From Anaeramoeba flamelloides (lineage: Eukaryota; Metamonada; Anaeramoebidae), in assembly GCA_027625915.1 (NCBI GenBank), contig JANTQA010000060.1, forward strand, positions 4,030,001 through 4,094,000: 64,000 nucleotides of DNA, written 5' to 3'. This document shows, one piece after another, positions 11,350-21,717 of the stretch. The notes beneath the pieces are model-generated. The model did not search any database. It was not told where the DNA came from and worked only from the letters and a program-made list of their open reading frames with translations. The stretch's first letter is position 1. Every line of letters begins with the position of its first letter. Made by a program: the position numbers and the translations under genes.

Positions 11350-13030
11350 TTATCTTTAAGGGACTAGTAAAATAAAAAAAATCTTTTAGTAAATCCAATA
11401 GCAAATTCAAAAAAAATTCTGCCCAATCATGAAATTGAAAAACAAAGTAAAAAACTGATTACCAATAAAACTGTCTTTGTAAGCTATTGTCAGAAATGAA
11501 TTATTGTTTTTAAAAGAATGATCCATTTTTTTTCAATTTTGAAAAGTTCCAAAATTCAACATATTTCTCAATTTATTTCAAAAAAAAACTATTTTGTTTT
11601 TTCATGGATAAAGAAAGAAATCGTATTGCCTGTGAAGGAAGTGTACAAAAATACACTTTAAAAATAAAACCTCATGTTTTGCAATAACTCACCATAAAAA
11701 ATCTACTTAATTTCAAAAAAAATTTACACTAATAATTTTAAACTTGAAAAAAATATAATTTCAATAAGGGAGTAGCTACACCATAGTGCTTGTTAAAAAT
11801 TTGAGAGAGAGGAGTTAATAACATTTTATTATGGTGGCGTGTGGTCATAGATTCTCTAAAAAAATTTTGAAAAAAAATATTCAATCAAATTTTTTTAGTA
11901 ATGTTTCGCAATTAAAAAAATGAAAAAATTGAATTGCGACCATAAGATATTGAGAGAAGGACAAAAGATAAGTAATTTAATATTCTAAACATTATTTTTT
12001 GCAATTCAACTCAATATCTTATGGTCGCAATTTCTTTGAGACATTGAAAATATAATTTGCAAAATCTAATGAACGAAGCACTTTAAACAATATAAACTAA
12101 TGGGGTACAACCAGGGTAAAAAATGTTGTTTTCTGATCCTCTTCAAAATTGCAAAAAAATGAAAAAAATTCCTTTACCGTGGCTACTCCCTTAAGAGACG
12201 CAGAAGCCGAATCAATTTTTTCAATTTGTGTTTTAACAAAAAAATCAGAGAAAAAGAACCAAACCATTAAATTAAAATTGTTCCCAAAACACTTTTTGAA
12301 AATTTCAGGGATAGGAAAATTCAACTTAACACATAAAGAAATAACATTTAATTTGATTATTTCAAATCAATAATTAATAAAAAAATCTTAATTATTTCAA
12401 AGGGTTAGTAGTAACCTAAAGATTAAAAGTATCAATAGTTTTTATTTTTATTTCTCACTTTTTCTCAGATTTTCTAACAAATAAAATTAATTTCAAAGTT
12501 AAAATTCTAATAAGAAAAAAATAATAATAATTCTAAAATAACTATTTTTAAATATAAGAATTCGTTGTTTATACTCTTAATATTTGAAAAAGAAAATTTA
12601 ACATAACCTTTGAAATTTCAATAAATTTAATAAATTTTGGTGAATAATTGAAGTGATCAATTTTTTATAATCTTCAAGTATTCAATATTTGATTTATTTT
12701 TCTTGTACTTTGAAAATAAGATTAAAAATTCAAGGTTGTTTGTTCAAACAAATAATCAGAAAATTACTAAAAGTGAGAAATTCCTGAAAAATTAAAATAA
12801 AAATTTTTTAGAATTTTTTCAATTTCTAATTTGATCCAAAAATTCCCAAATAAAAGAACAAATTCTTTGTAACTGAAAATTTTAATTTGAAAAAATATAC
12901 TCTTTGAAAAATGAATAACTCATTTCTCGAAAGTTGACAAATGAAGTTGATTATTGGGTTTAATTGTATCTTTGTGTAAATAAGTACTCTATTACCTATT
13001 GCAAAAATAATAAATTAGAATTACTTGTCC
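11350..13030. repeat. Segmental duplication pair with 60.07-61.31 kb, copy 1
   Basis: Direct-orientation homology with 60070-61310 can be followed through anchors such as CAGAAATGAATTATT, AAAATTCAACATATTTC, CACTTTAAAAATAAAACC and ATTTAATTTGATTATT. It is more diverged than the 1-6.3 kb pair. The TIR element at 11767-12191 is inserted in this copy and absent from the other. No gene is recognisable in either copy. Confidence 0.75.
11767..12191. mobile_element. TIR element family AGGGAGTAGC, copy 2 (short)
   Basis: The ends are AGGGAGTAGCTAC and GTGGCTACTCCCT, with TA on both sides (11765-11766, 12192-12193). The internal hairpin at 11934-12028 has a 21 bp perfect stem (TTGCGACCATAAGATATTGAG and its complement). 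It lacks about 0.7 kb found in copies 1 and 3, so it is an internal-deletion derivative. The homologous site near 60485 is empty. Confidence 0.85.
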
Positions 13031-13038
13031 CAAAAGTA

Positions 13039-14083
13039 CAGTATTGAAGAATAATTGGTACCGTAGTTTAAAATTGGTACAATTTTATTCAAGATATTTT
13101 TTTTTAGGAGCACTCTTTTCTTATTGGGACACTTTTCAAAAAAATTAAATGTTTTGAATTAGTATATTTTTTAGTCCGCGATATCGTTTTTATAATTGGG
13201 ACAATTTATTTTTATATTATGTTTTGAGTATCTAAAAGAACTCTTCTTTTCGATAGCTTGTATTTAGGTCCCAATTCTGATTCTTTTGGTTTATTGTTTT
13301 TAACAAAAAAAAAAAATACACGCATAATAATTTACTGTTTCTCAAATGAAAAAAATGAATACTATTTCCAAAATCATAGGCCACTCGACAAAAAATTTTT
13401 TGATTCGGAATATTTCATTTTATTCTCTTTGTTATTATTATTAATTTGCTTTTCATTTTTGTGTTTCTTTTTTCTTTTCTTTTTCCTTTTGTTATTTCTT
13501 CTGTTTTTTTTTTGTCTTTTCAATTTTTTTTTATTTTTTTGTGGTTCTTTTGGATTAACTAAAACTGAATTGGTTTTGTTTTTTTTTGAATTGGGAAAAT
13601 TGATAGTGTACATCAATAGCCTTTTTTAAAGGTACTTATTTTTCTTTCCAATCAGAAATGTATTTGTTAATGATGTCGAAAGAAAAAGATCTTGAAAAAT
13701 AAATGGTTAAAAAGATCCCTTGGATGAGTTTTTTTAGATCTTTAAAAAGGAGAGGAAATTTGTATTAATAGTTTGTGAGTTGTTTATTTTTTTTTTACTA
13801 CAATAAAAATATTTGAAAGATACTTTTGTTGAACTTTTATGTTTTATTCAATTATTTTGTTACTTTAAACTTTTTTTAATTGTCCAAAAATAATAAAAAT
13901 ACCCTCTAAAAAAACTTGTCCCAAAATACAAAAGTGTCCCAATTAAAATTTTTAGTTGTGTTTAAAAAGTGTTTCACTTCTAAAATGTCCAAATTATAAT
14001 TTTCTATTCTAAGAAAAAAATGTCCAAATTAAAAAAAGCTGTCCCAAAGAATATCTGTGTGTACCAATAAATTCATCGTACTG
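13039..14083. mobile_element. TA-flanked TIR element with repeated GTCCCAATT boxes
   Basis: Imperfect TIRs CAGTATTGAAGAATAATTGG and CAGTACGATGAATTTATTGG (complement of the right end) are flanked by TA (13037-13038, 14084-14085). Several GTCCCAATT or GTCCAAATT boxes lie inside near both ends (about 13112, 13192, 13268, 13930, 13986, 14021), with variants GTCCCAAAA and GTCCCAAAG at 13917 and 14041. This is the layout expected of subterminal transposase-binding sites. The only ORF is a very basic 79-codon frame on the minus strand at 13374-13613. Confidence 0.7.
13374..13613 (-). CDS. Basic 79-residue ORF inside TIR element
   Basis: The frame begins with ATG at 13613 (peptide MYTINFPNSKKNKTNS...) and runs through a Lys/Asn/Arg-rich stretch to a short tail ending FLSSGL. 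It has no recognised catalytic motif. It could be a remnant of a DNA-binding N-terminus of the element's transposase, or a chance frame in low-complexity DNA. The opposite strand is also open and reads as Phe/Leu, which weakens the case. Function unknown. Confidence 0.2.
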   Translation of the reverse strand: MYTINFPNSKKNKTNSVLVNPKEPQKNKKKLKRQKKNRRNNKRKKKRKKKHKNEKQINNNNKENKMKYSESKNFLSSGL

Positions 14084-14757
14084 TAAATGAGAAAAAAGTA
14101 TCTTTCGTTTTTGAAAATGCAGATTTTGTGGAATTCTATACAATACCAATACGAAACCTTTACTTTTCGCAACATTTTAACCAGAAAATTACAACTAATA
14201 ATTCAATAAAATTTTCAATTTCCTCCATTTTTCACATCTCACGGACACATTGAAAACCATCTTTGTTAAGCATACAAACCAAAAAAGAATCCGACTTTTG
14301 ATATCAAATGCCTCTAAAGTTTGTCAACTTTCACCTAAAAAAAAAGTATCTTAAAAATCCACTTTTTTTCGAATTGCTAAACTCTACTTTTTTTGAAAGG
14401 AAAAACAACAGAAGTCACAGAAATCACAGAAATGAGGAGAACCAATTTAGGAAAAAGATATCATTTAATCCTTCTTTGATCTCACCATATAAATATTTGT
14501 GTGATTTCCCAAACTTGTAATTTTCAATTAACAACTTAGTCGTTACAAAAATTTTGGTTTTACTGATTTTGAAATAAAACATTTGTCCCCTTTTAGCGAG
14601 TTTGGGGTAAAAGGATTCTCTATGATTGGATATAGAGTGTAAAATTTCAAAAAATAAAAGAATTTACATAACATTTCAAAATCATTTTTTTTTTGTTTTT
14701 TTCAAATTTATCAAAAGTTGCCAAAAAAAAAATAAAAAAAAAAAAAATTATTAATTC
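14084..14757. other. Upstream region of the NLR-like gene
   Basis: No gene is supported. A 70-codon frame at 14308-14520 begins with ATG but looks like chance Lys/Asn coding. The last 70 bases before the NLR start are poly(T) and then poly(A)-rich. An in-frame TAA lies two codons upstream of the chosen ATG (14758). No promoter motif can be named with confidence. Confidence 0.5.
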
Positions 14758-17700
14758 ATGATTTTATCTGCAAAATATTCATCAACAATAGATTGGACTG
14801 ACAAGAATGCAAAAATTGAAAAACAGGTTCACATGGAACAATTTATACAAAAAGATACACAGTTTCTTTCAACGTCTTTTTGTTGCAAGAGAAAACAGAA
14901 TTGTTCAACCAACAAAAAAAACCTTTTCAAAAAAACCGATTCGTATCAAAAAAAATCTCAAGATCAGATCCAAAAATTACCTCTTAATTCGAAAAACAAA
15001 GCAAGAGTAACAGGTAGTGTGAAAGATGACAAGGGATTACAAAAGGTAAAAGAAATACCAATCTCAAGGCTTTATGAAATCTATAAGCAAAATCAATTCG
15101 AGAACAAAATATTGTATACTCTCCACCAAAAGCAATTCGTGGAATTATATAAACATAAACACAAAGGATGGGGAGCATTTTTAATGATGAATGATTTTAA
15201 AGGTGCTACGAATATGATCAAATTCATAAATAAAATCCAAGGTTTACCATCCCTATCACAAGCTAACTCTACAAGTCATTATATTGATGTTAATACCAAT
15301 GAGGAAAAAATAACAATAAGAGCGTATGGCTTAAATGGTGGAGGAGGAGGGTATTGGGAAGACATTATCCAAAAATTAGAAAATTTGAATTTGGAAATGG
15401 AAAGGGATGCATTTGGAAACATAAATAAACAAATTCTTCAAATATTACAAATATTTGGAGTTGATAAGATAAAGAATGAAGGCAATATTCAAATTCAGAT
15501 CAAAGATAATTTAAAAATGTTAAAAGAGAATATAGAAGAAGAAGCACCAAAAAAAAGAAAAAATCAGATCATGCCATTATTATTCAAAATAGAATTGAAA
15601 TTAAAAAAATTATTGGAAGAATGTTCATTTATCAAAAATGATCTTCAAGTAAGGATCACTAACAAGGAGGCTAAACAAACCATTGAGAAAGATCCAAAGA
15701 ACAAGAACATAAGCAAAAACGAAATAATAATTGAGAATGAACTTGGTTCTAAAAGAACACTACCAAAAAAGAACGAAAGTTCATTCATCAGAGGAGAAGG
15801 AATAGATTACGAGATGGAAAAAAAAATTGAAAATAGAAAAATACAAGAACTTGAAAGCTTAAGAATGGATCCAAATTTTCAACAAGTAAAAACAATGTAT
15901 ATCCCCTTGAGATGCAAAAGAACACAAAATTCAGAAGTGTCCTTTGATTTAAATAGCAGAATCCTAGACTTTTTAGCAAAGAAAAAGGAAAGGGTATTTC
16001 TATTAAAAGGAGAATCAGGGATGGGGAAATCAACATATACAAATATATTACATGAAGAGCTTTTGAAGGGGTGTGCAATTAAAAAGGGCGAACTTGAACG
16101 TGAAGGAAAAGGTGAAGACAAAAACAAAAATAAAAATAAAAACAAAGGAGAAATGGAAGGTGAAGAAAAAAACAAAGGGGTGATGGGAAAGGTTGAAATT
16201 ATACCAATACATGTTAATCTGATAAGTTTAAAAAAACCAATGGAAAACTTGGTTGAGGAAGTATTAATTGAAAGATGGAATCTTAGTAATGAAGAGATCA
16301 AAGAAATGAACAAATTGAAAAAAAAACAAATTCTTTTTATTCTCGATGGTTATGATGAATTGAATATTTTTGTAAATATTATCCAAAATAACAAATTATT
16401 AGACAAGTTTTGGAATTGCAAAATTATTATAACAAGCAGAACATCAGAATTACCAACAGATTATAAAAATTGCTTTGCACCTGTTATAAAAGGAAACGAA
16501 TCTGAATATGACTATTTAGCATTAGAAGAATGGTTTGTAGCAGAATTTCGAGAAAGAGATATTGGGAAATATTTAGACAATTTTCTTGTCAAAACACCTC
16601 AAGAAGAAAGGAATAATTGGGGGAAGGCAAAATATCAAAAATATATCCACCAAATAATTGGATTAAGAGAATTAATCGAAACACCTTATACATTATTAGT
16701 AGTTACTGAGGTCTTGCCATATATTGTCAAAAAGCATAAAGAAAAGGAACAGGGAACTCAAAAAAATAAAGAATCAAGATTACAATTAACCAAGCATCGT
16801 TTATATACAGAGTACATCAACAAACTACTGGGGAGACAAAAATTAAAAATGATCGAGCAAGAAATTGAGTTTAAAAAAAAAACATTATGGAATTATTATA
16901 AAGGATTGGCCAAAGAAATGTATAAACAACAAACAACAAAAGTTATATTTAAAAAAGGATTAGGGTCTGGGTTTGGAGTTTTTACTTTATTTGGAAGCAA
17001 AAATAATCAAAGAATTGAAAAATGGGAACATTTTTTTGGGAAAGGAAATAAAAAAGGTGAACTATTATTAAAAAGTGGGCTACTACAAAAAATTGAAGGT
17101 GGATATACTTGGCGCCATTTAAGTATTTATGAATTTTTAATTATTGAAGCGATGAGACAAGAAGCTGTAATCGGAAAAGAATCAAAAATAAAAAACAATG
17201 GAAAACAACTGCAACAACAACAACAAGAAGAAAATGATAATAATAATGAGAATGAGAATAATGATGACGATTTGTTGATTAACAAAAGGTTGATTGTCAA
17301 TAATAAAGGGATGCTAGATTTTTCAGTTGATCTAATTAGAACAATGAAAGGATTTAAAGAGAAGATCTGGGAATACATATACTCCTCACGGAAAGACGTG
17401 AAGAAAGAAATCTCCTCAGCAAATGGGATCACTATCTTGAACCGAGCAAGAATAAATTTTAGTGGGATGGATTTAAGTGGTTTAAGGATTCAAGAAGCCA
17501 ATTTGTCCACGGGGTTATTTGATAGCACGAATTTCACTGGATCAGATTTGAGAGGAGTCAATTTCGAAGGAAGTTGGCTGAAAAGTGCAATTTTTAATAA
17601 GAGTATGATGGAGCATGTCAAGTTTGGTGAGAAGGCAAATATCAATGCAGGAAGCACCGTTTTGTGTATTAGTTACAACAATACTGGAGACACATTAGCC

Positions 17701-20700
17701 ACTGGATGCGAAGATGGTGCTCTCAAGCTCTGGGATTTGAAAACAGGTAAATTAAAGAACACCTTTCGAATTGATAACTCAAGCATAACTAGTATATCGT
17801 ATAGCCCAGATGGGAAAACTATAGCGACATGTTGTCTTTGTGATCAAATCGTCAAACTTTGGGATTCTGACACGGGCAAGTTCAAGGCAGAGTTAAAAGG
17901 TCCAAATTATAAAAAGTTTCAGTTATTTAAACCCTTCCCTATGGATTATCCAACGAGCAATCACAGTCGGGCTCGGGTAGTTCTACGCAAGAAATCGAAT
18001 AATTTGGGTGATTCGAAAGCAACTAGATTGACGGGTCATACAAAGTGGGTAAATTGCTTGGCATACAGTCCAGATGGTAAAACCATAGCCACTGGTAGTA
18101 ATGACGAGACAATCAAACTGTGGAACGCCGATAATGGCGAGTTAAAAAAAACATTGGCAGGTCATACACAGTGTGTAAATTGCTTGGCATACAGCCCCGA
18201 TGGTAAAACCATAGCCACTGGTAGCAATGACGATACAATCAAATTGTGGAACGCTGATAACGGCGAGTTAAAAAAAACGTGGAGGGGCCATACAAAGTGG
18301 GTAACTTGCCTCGTATACAGCGCAGATGGGGGAATTCTAGCAACTGCAAGTCAGGACCAAACAATCAAGATATGGAATTCACAAACAGGAAAATTAAGGG
18401 CAACCTACATCAAAGTTCACACGAAGGAGGTTAATCGTCTAATATTCAGCCCCGATGGTAAAACCTTGGCAAGCTGTAGCAAGGATCATACAATCAACCT
18501 TTGGGATACTGAAAGATCGAAATTAAAAGACAGCTTAAAAATTCATAGCGGAAATGTCAAAGACATGGCATTATGCCCTGATGGGAAAACAATCGCGACT
18601 TGTGGCAGCATTGATCAAACGGTCAAATTCTCGACATTTGAAACAAGTGAATTGAAAACCACCCGAAAGGGCCATAAGGGAATTATTAATATGATCACCT
18701 ACCGACCAGATGGCAAGGAAATAGCAACCTGCAGTGATGACAAGACAATAAAGTTGTGGGATTTAAAAACAGGATTGTTAAAGACAACTTTCGTCAAAGA
18801 GCACACGAAGGAGATCAATAGTCTAATTTACAGTCCGGATGGGAAAACCTTGGCAAGTTGTAGCAAGGATAATATTGTCAATCTTTGGGATACTGAAGCG
18901 TATGAATTAAAGATCAAATTAAATTATGAGAATAAGTTCAATACGGAAACATGCATGCAATATAGTCCCGATGGGAAAACAATTGCAATCTTTTCGCCTG
19001 CGGATAACCAAATTCTCCTTTGGGATCTTGCAACTTGCGAATTAAATGCAATTTTAAAAGGTGATTTAGGTATTGTCAAATGCTTAACATATAGTCCCGA
19101 TGGGAAGTCAATAGCAACGGGAGGGGAGGATATGAAAGTTGCAATCTGGGATCTTGCAACATTGGAAATAAAGGCAACCTTGATAGGGCATAAAGGTGCT
19201 ATCTCAAATATCTTATATAGCCCCGATGGGGAAACAATAGCAACTGCAAGTTATGATTGGAAGGTGAAACTCTGGGACACCAAAACATATAAACTAAAAA
19301 CAACCATATTGGCGCATAAGTGTGAAGTAATATCAATCTCATATAGCCCCAATGGTAAGACCTTAGCAAGTGCATCTAGTACAAGGACAATGAAACTATG
19401 GGACACAAACACATACAAACTAAAGGCAACATTAAATTATTATAATAAACTCAATCTGGGGACATGCATCGAATATAGTCCCAATGGTAAAACAATTGCA
19501 ACCAATACCTTTTTAAATACTGTCGAGATCTGGGACACAGAAACTTTCAAATTAAGAGCATCTTTAAAGGGCCATTTAGGGATCGTCACATGCTTTACTT
19601 TTAGCCCAGATGGGAACACAATAGCAACTGTTTGTCAGGATCACACAATAAGGGTTTGGGATCTTCAACCTCTATTGGCACAAGGTAAGGAACCCAAAAT
19701 TTTATACATTTTAGGAACGCTCTCATTATTTTTAGATGGTGCTCAAATAAATGGGACAAAGGGCTTATCAAGAGAGAATTATCAATTGCTTGTGCAAAGT
19801 GCCCCCGAACAAAAAAAAACAAAAAATACTGAATTCATAGTCAACCAAAATCTTGAAGAAAATAAAATTGTAATAGGCAATGAGATGTCAAAACAAGAAA
19901 ACGTTAGTGATTTGCAAAGACATGAGTTATTAAATGTGCTTCAGGATGTTAACAAACAAAAAATTATGCACCTTCGTATCCTGTTTAACGAGAAAAAATA
20001 TGAAGAAATGGAACAAAGATGTACGAGGCTATTCAACGAAGAATTTGAAATTAGTCGAGTTGAATTGTTGATCAAAAGAGCAGAAGCAAGAATAATGTTA
20101 AAAAAAATTAAGGAGGCAAATGATGATTTAAATTTTGCATCTGGTTTATGTGAAATTCAGAGTAAAGAATATAAGACAATACAAGGACACATTCAGTTTA
20201 TCCAGCACAATTATGAAGAAGCATTCAATTTTTATAATAGTTGTAGTTGGATAGATATTATCGTATCAATATTTTTAGGACTGATCTATCAGGAAACTTT
20301 AAAATTAACAAATACTGAATTTAGATGGACACATGAAAAGGAACGTTATTTAAGAAAATATTTCAAATATAATAAAATTATCAAATCTGAAAACAGGTAT
20401 TTGCAATCCAATAATCTCGGATTTACAGATATCGCCTTCTCCTTGAACAACAGGGGAGAAGCTTATTTAGAATTAGAAGACGTAGAGAACGCAAAGCAGG
20501 ATTTCGAAATGGCACTACAAATGTGTCATGAAAGGTTTTTCATTTATCCTTTAATTATGGGGAATTTATATCGTGCTCAAGGGAAATATGAAAAGGCAAT
20601 GTTTAAATATGTAAATGCAATTATTGCCATACCAGAAGAGGAAACAAAAATAAATGGTTTTATACAGTTATGTAAGCAAGCATTAAAGGATCCAGAGAAT

Positions 20701-20742
20701 GATAGAATAAATTTTAATGCAAAAGAGTTGTTTAAAAAATGA
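14758..20742 (+). CDS. STAND/NLR-like NTPase: NACHT, pentapeptide, 15 WD40, TPR-like
   Basis: Single 1,994-residue frame. Residues 1-100 are low complexity. About 102-260 form an unrecognised N-terminal region (GWGAF at 137, GLNGGGGGYWED at 191, then helical). The NACHT module covers about 379-800, with Walker A GESGMGKST near 418, Walker B LFILDGYDEL near 526-535, sensor ITSRTSELP near 560 and the HLSIYEFL motif near 787. A poly-Q/N/D linker follows near 817-840, pentapeptide-like repeats (FSGMDLSGLRIQEANL) at 895-957, 15 WD40 blades at 967-1640 with a 45-residue insert after blade 2, and a helical, TPR-like tail from about 1700. STAND proteins are ATP-dependent switches: the C-terminal repeats sense a ligand, the NTPase oligomerises and the N-terminus signals, often in immunity or programmed death. 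No known effector domain is visible, so the output is unknown. The start is the first ATG after an in-frame stop. Blades 3 and 4 are nearly identical in DNA. The architecture also occurs in cyanobacteria and fungi, so transfer is possible but unproven. Confidence 0.95.
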   Translation: MILSAKYSSTIDWTDKNAKIEKQVHMEQFIQKDTQFLSTSFCCKRKQNCSTNKKNLFKKTDSYQKKSQDQIQKLPLNSKNKARVTGSVKDDKGLQKVKEIPISRLYEIYKQNQFENKILYTLHQKQFVELYKHKHKGWGAFLMMNDFKGATNMIKFINKIQGLPSLSQANSTSHYIDVNTNEEKITIRAYGLNGGGGGYWEDIIQKLENLNLEMERDAFGNINKQILQILQIFGVDKIKNEGNIQIQIKDNLKMLKENIEEEAPKKRKNQIMPLLFKIELKLKKLLEECSFIKNDLQVRITNKEAKQTIEKDPKNKNISKNEIIIENELGSKRTLPKKNESSFIRGEGIDYEMEKKIENRKIQELESLRMDPNFQQVKTMYIPLRCKRTQNSEVSFDLNSRILDFLAKKKERVFLLKGESGMGKSTYTNILHEELLKGCAIKKGELEREGKGEDKNKNKNKNKGEMEGEEKNKGVMGKVEIIPIHVNLISLKKPMENLVEEVLIERWNLSNEEIKEMNKLKKKQILFILDGYDELNIFVNIIQNNKLLDKFWNCKIIITSRTSELPTDYKNCFAPVIKGNESEYDYLALEEWFVAEFRERDIGKYLDNFLVKTPQEERNNWGKAKYQKYIHQIIGLRELIETPYTLLVVTEVLPYIVKKHKEKEQGTQKNKESRLQLTKHRLYTEYINKLLGRQKLKMIEQEIEFKKKTLWNYYKGLAKEMYKQQTTKVIFKKGLGSGFGVFTLFGSKNNQRIEKWEHFFGKGNKKGELLLKSGLLQKIEGGYTWRHLSIYEFLIIEAMRQEAVIGKESKIKNNGKQLQQQQQEENDNNNENENNDDDLLINKRLIVNNKGMLDFSVDLIRTMKGFKEKIWEYIYSSRKDVKKEISSANGITILNRARINFSGMDLSGLRIQEANLSTGLFDSTNFTGSDLRGVNFEGSWLKSAIFNKSMMEHVKFGEKANINAGSTVLCISYNNTGDTLATGCEDGALKLWDLKTGKLKNTFRIDNSSITSISYSPDGKTIATCCLCDQIVKLWDSDTGKFKAELKGPNYKKFQLFKPFPMDYPTSNHSRARVVLRKKSNNLGDSKATRLTGHTKWVNCLAYSPDGKTIATGSNDETIKLWNADNGELKKTLAGHTQCVNCLAYSPDGKTIATGSNDDTIKLWNADNGELKKTWRGHTKWVTCLVYSADGGILATASQDQTIKIWNSQTGKLRATYIKVHTKEVNRLIFSPDGKTLASCSKDHTINLWDTERSKLKDSLKIHSGNVKDMALCPDGKTIATCGSIDQTVKFSTFETSELKTTRKGHKGIINMITYRPDGKEIATCSDDKTIKLWDLKTGLLKTTFVKEHTKEINSLIYSPDGKTLASCSKDNIVNLWDTEAYELKIKLNYENKFNTETCMQYSPDGKTIAIFSPADNQILLWDLATCELNAILKGDLGIVKCLTYSPDGKSIATGGEDMKVAIWDLATLEIKATLIGHKGAISNILYSPDGETIATASYDWKVKLWDTKTYKLKTTILAHKCEVISISYSPNGKTLASASSTRTMKLWDTNTYKLKATLNYYNKLNLGTCIEYSPNGKTIATNTFLNTVEIWDTETFKLRASLKGHLGIVTCFTFSPDGNTIATVCQDHTIRVWDLQPLLAQGKEPKILYILGTLSLFLDGAQINGTKGLSRENYQLLVQSAPEQKKTKNTEFIVNQNLEENKIVIGNEMSKQENVSDLQRHELLNVLQDVNKQKIMHLRILFNEKKYEEMEQRCTRLFNEEFEISRVELLIKRAEARIMLKKIKEANDDLNFASGLCEIQSKEYKTIQGHIQFIQHNYEEAFNFYNSCSWIDIIVSIFLGLIYQETLKLTNTEFRWTHEKERYLRKYFKYNKIIKSENRYLQSNNLGFTDIAFSLNNRGEAYLELEDVENAKQDFEMALQMCHERFFIYPLIMGNLYRAQGKYEKAMFKYVNAIIAIPEEETKINGFIQLCKQALKDPENDRINFNAKELFKK

Positions 20743-20990
20743 TTGAGCAATTAAAAAAAAAAATTAAAGAAATAATGATTTTATTACAGTTCCTGACTAT
20801 ATAGAATCTATGAAAGAGTATGTAATTTACAACCATTTTTTATTCATGTCAATCTTTAATAACACAACACATTGATAAATGATAAATTACCTTCAGTTAT
20901 TACTATGATTGGGGGTAAAAGGATTGAACTATCTGTTAACAAAATTAAAAACAAATTTTTATTAATCTTTTGATCAGAACTTTGATTTTT
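20743..20990. other. 3' flank of NLR-like gene
   Basis: AT-rich DNA between the NLR stop and the next mobile element. No feature beyond A/T runs that could serve polyadenylation. Confidence 0.4.
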
Positions 20991-21495
20991 GGACTATTCG
21001 AATTTTATGCCATGTGAGGGTTGAAATAAAATAATAAAAACAGAAAAAAAGCTTTAAAAGACAATGGATTGAGGTAAAGTCAAAATATTGCAATTTTTGC
21101 AATTTTTGGGATTTTTAGATTTTCATTTATTTATCCAAAAACATTTTAAATTTCCCGAACAAAACAAGGCAAAACTAAAAAGGTTTTTTTTTTGATATTA
21201 AGAAAATGCCACTCCACTTTCTATTCAAGTATATTTATACTCTCTCGATACACTCTAACATACTTGAAAAGAAAGTGGAGTGACATTTTCCTAATGAAAT
21301 TTTTTTCTACAAAATTTGTAGCGAATTATTTGAATTTGATGAAGAAAAATTTTTTTTGCCCAACTCAAAATTTTGCAAAAAAAAACCTAAATTTTTCAAG
21401 TTAGCAAGATCCCTTAGATCAAGTTTCTTTTAAGTCTATAAATATGTTACTAGGTGGAAAAATAGTATTCACTAACCATAAAATTCGAATAATCC
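20991..21495. mobile_element. Short inverted relative of the TTAA-flanked element
   Basis: The left end GGACTATTCGAATTTTATGC and the right end, whose complement is GGATTATTCGAATTTTATGG, match the TIRs of 3747-5008. The interior also matches in inverted orientation (GCAAGATC..CTTAGATC, the 105 bp hairpin at 21194-21295, TTGCCTTG/CAAGGCAA). TTAA follows the right end at 21496-21499, but no TTAA is left at the left end. It is much shorter than the copy at 3747-5008. Confidence 0.7.
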
Positions 21496-21717
21496 TTAAT
21501 TATATTTCTGTTGTTTTTATTTTTAAATGATTAATTTTTTTTTTATGAATCTGTTTATTATTGATAAAACTAAAAATTTTCTACGCATAGATATAAAGGA
21601 TTTAAAATATGTACTAAAATGTTTATTAACTGTTACAGCCGACTTGACTTGGGGTGTGAATCGCCAAAATTTCCCTAAATTTTCTGAACCATTGGGAAAT
21701 ATTTTTCAAGTAGAGTC

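Noticed and set aside
13258-13629. 123-codon Phe/Leu-rich ORF as a membrane protein
   Set aside because: It is the antisense reading of a Lys/Asn-rich stretch, begins with TTG and lies within a mobile element.
15788-17432. Several ORFs on the strand opposite the NLR-like gene
   Set aside because: They are antisense shadows of a well-supported coding sequence with clear domains on the plus strand.
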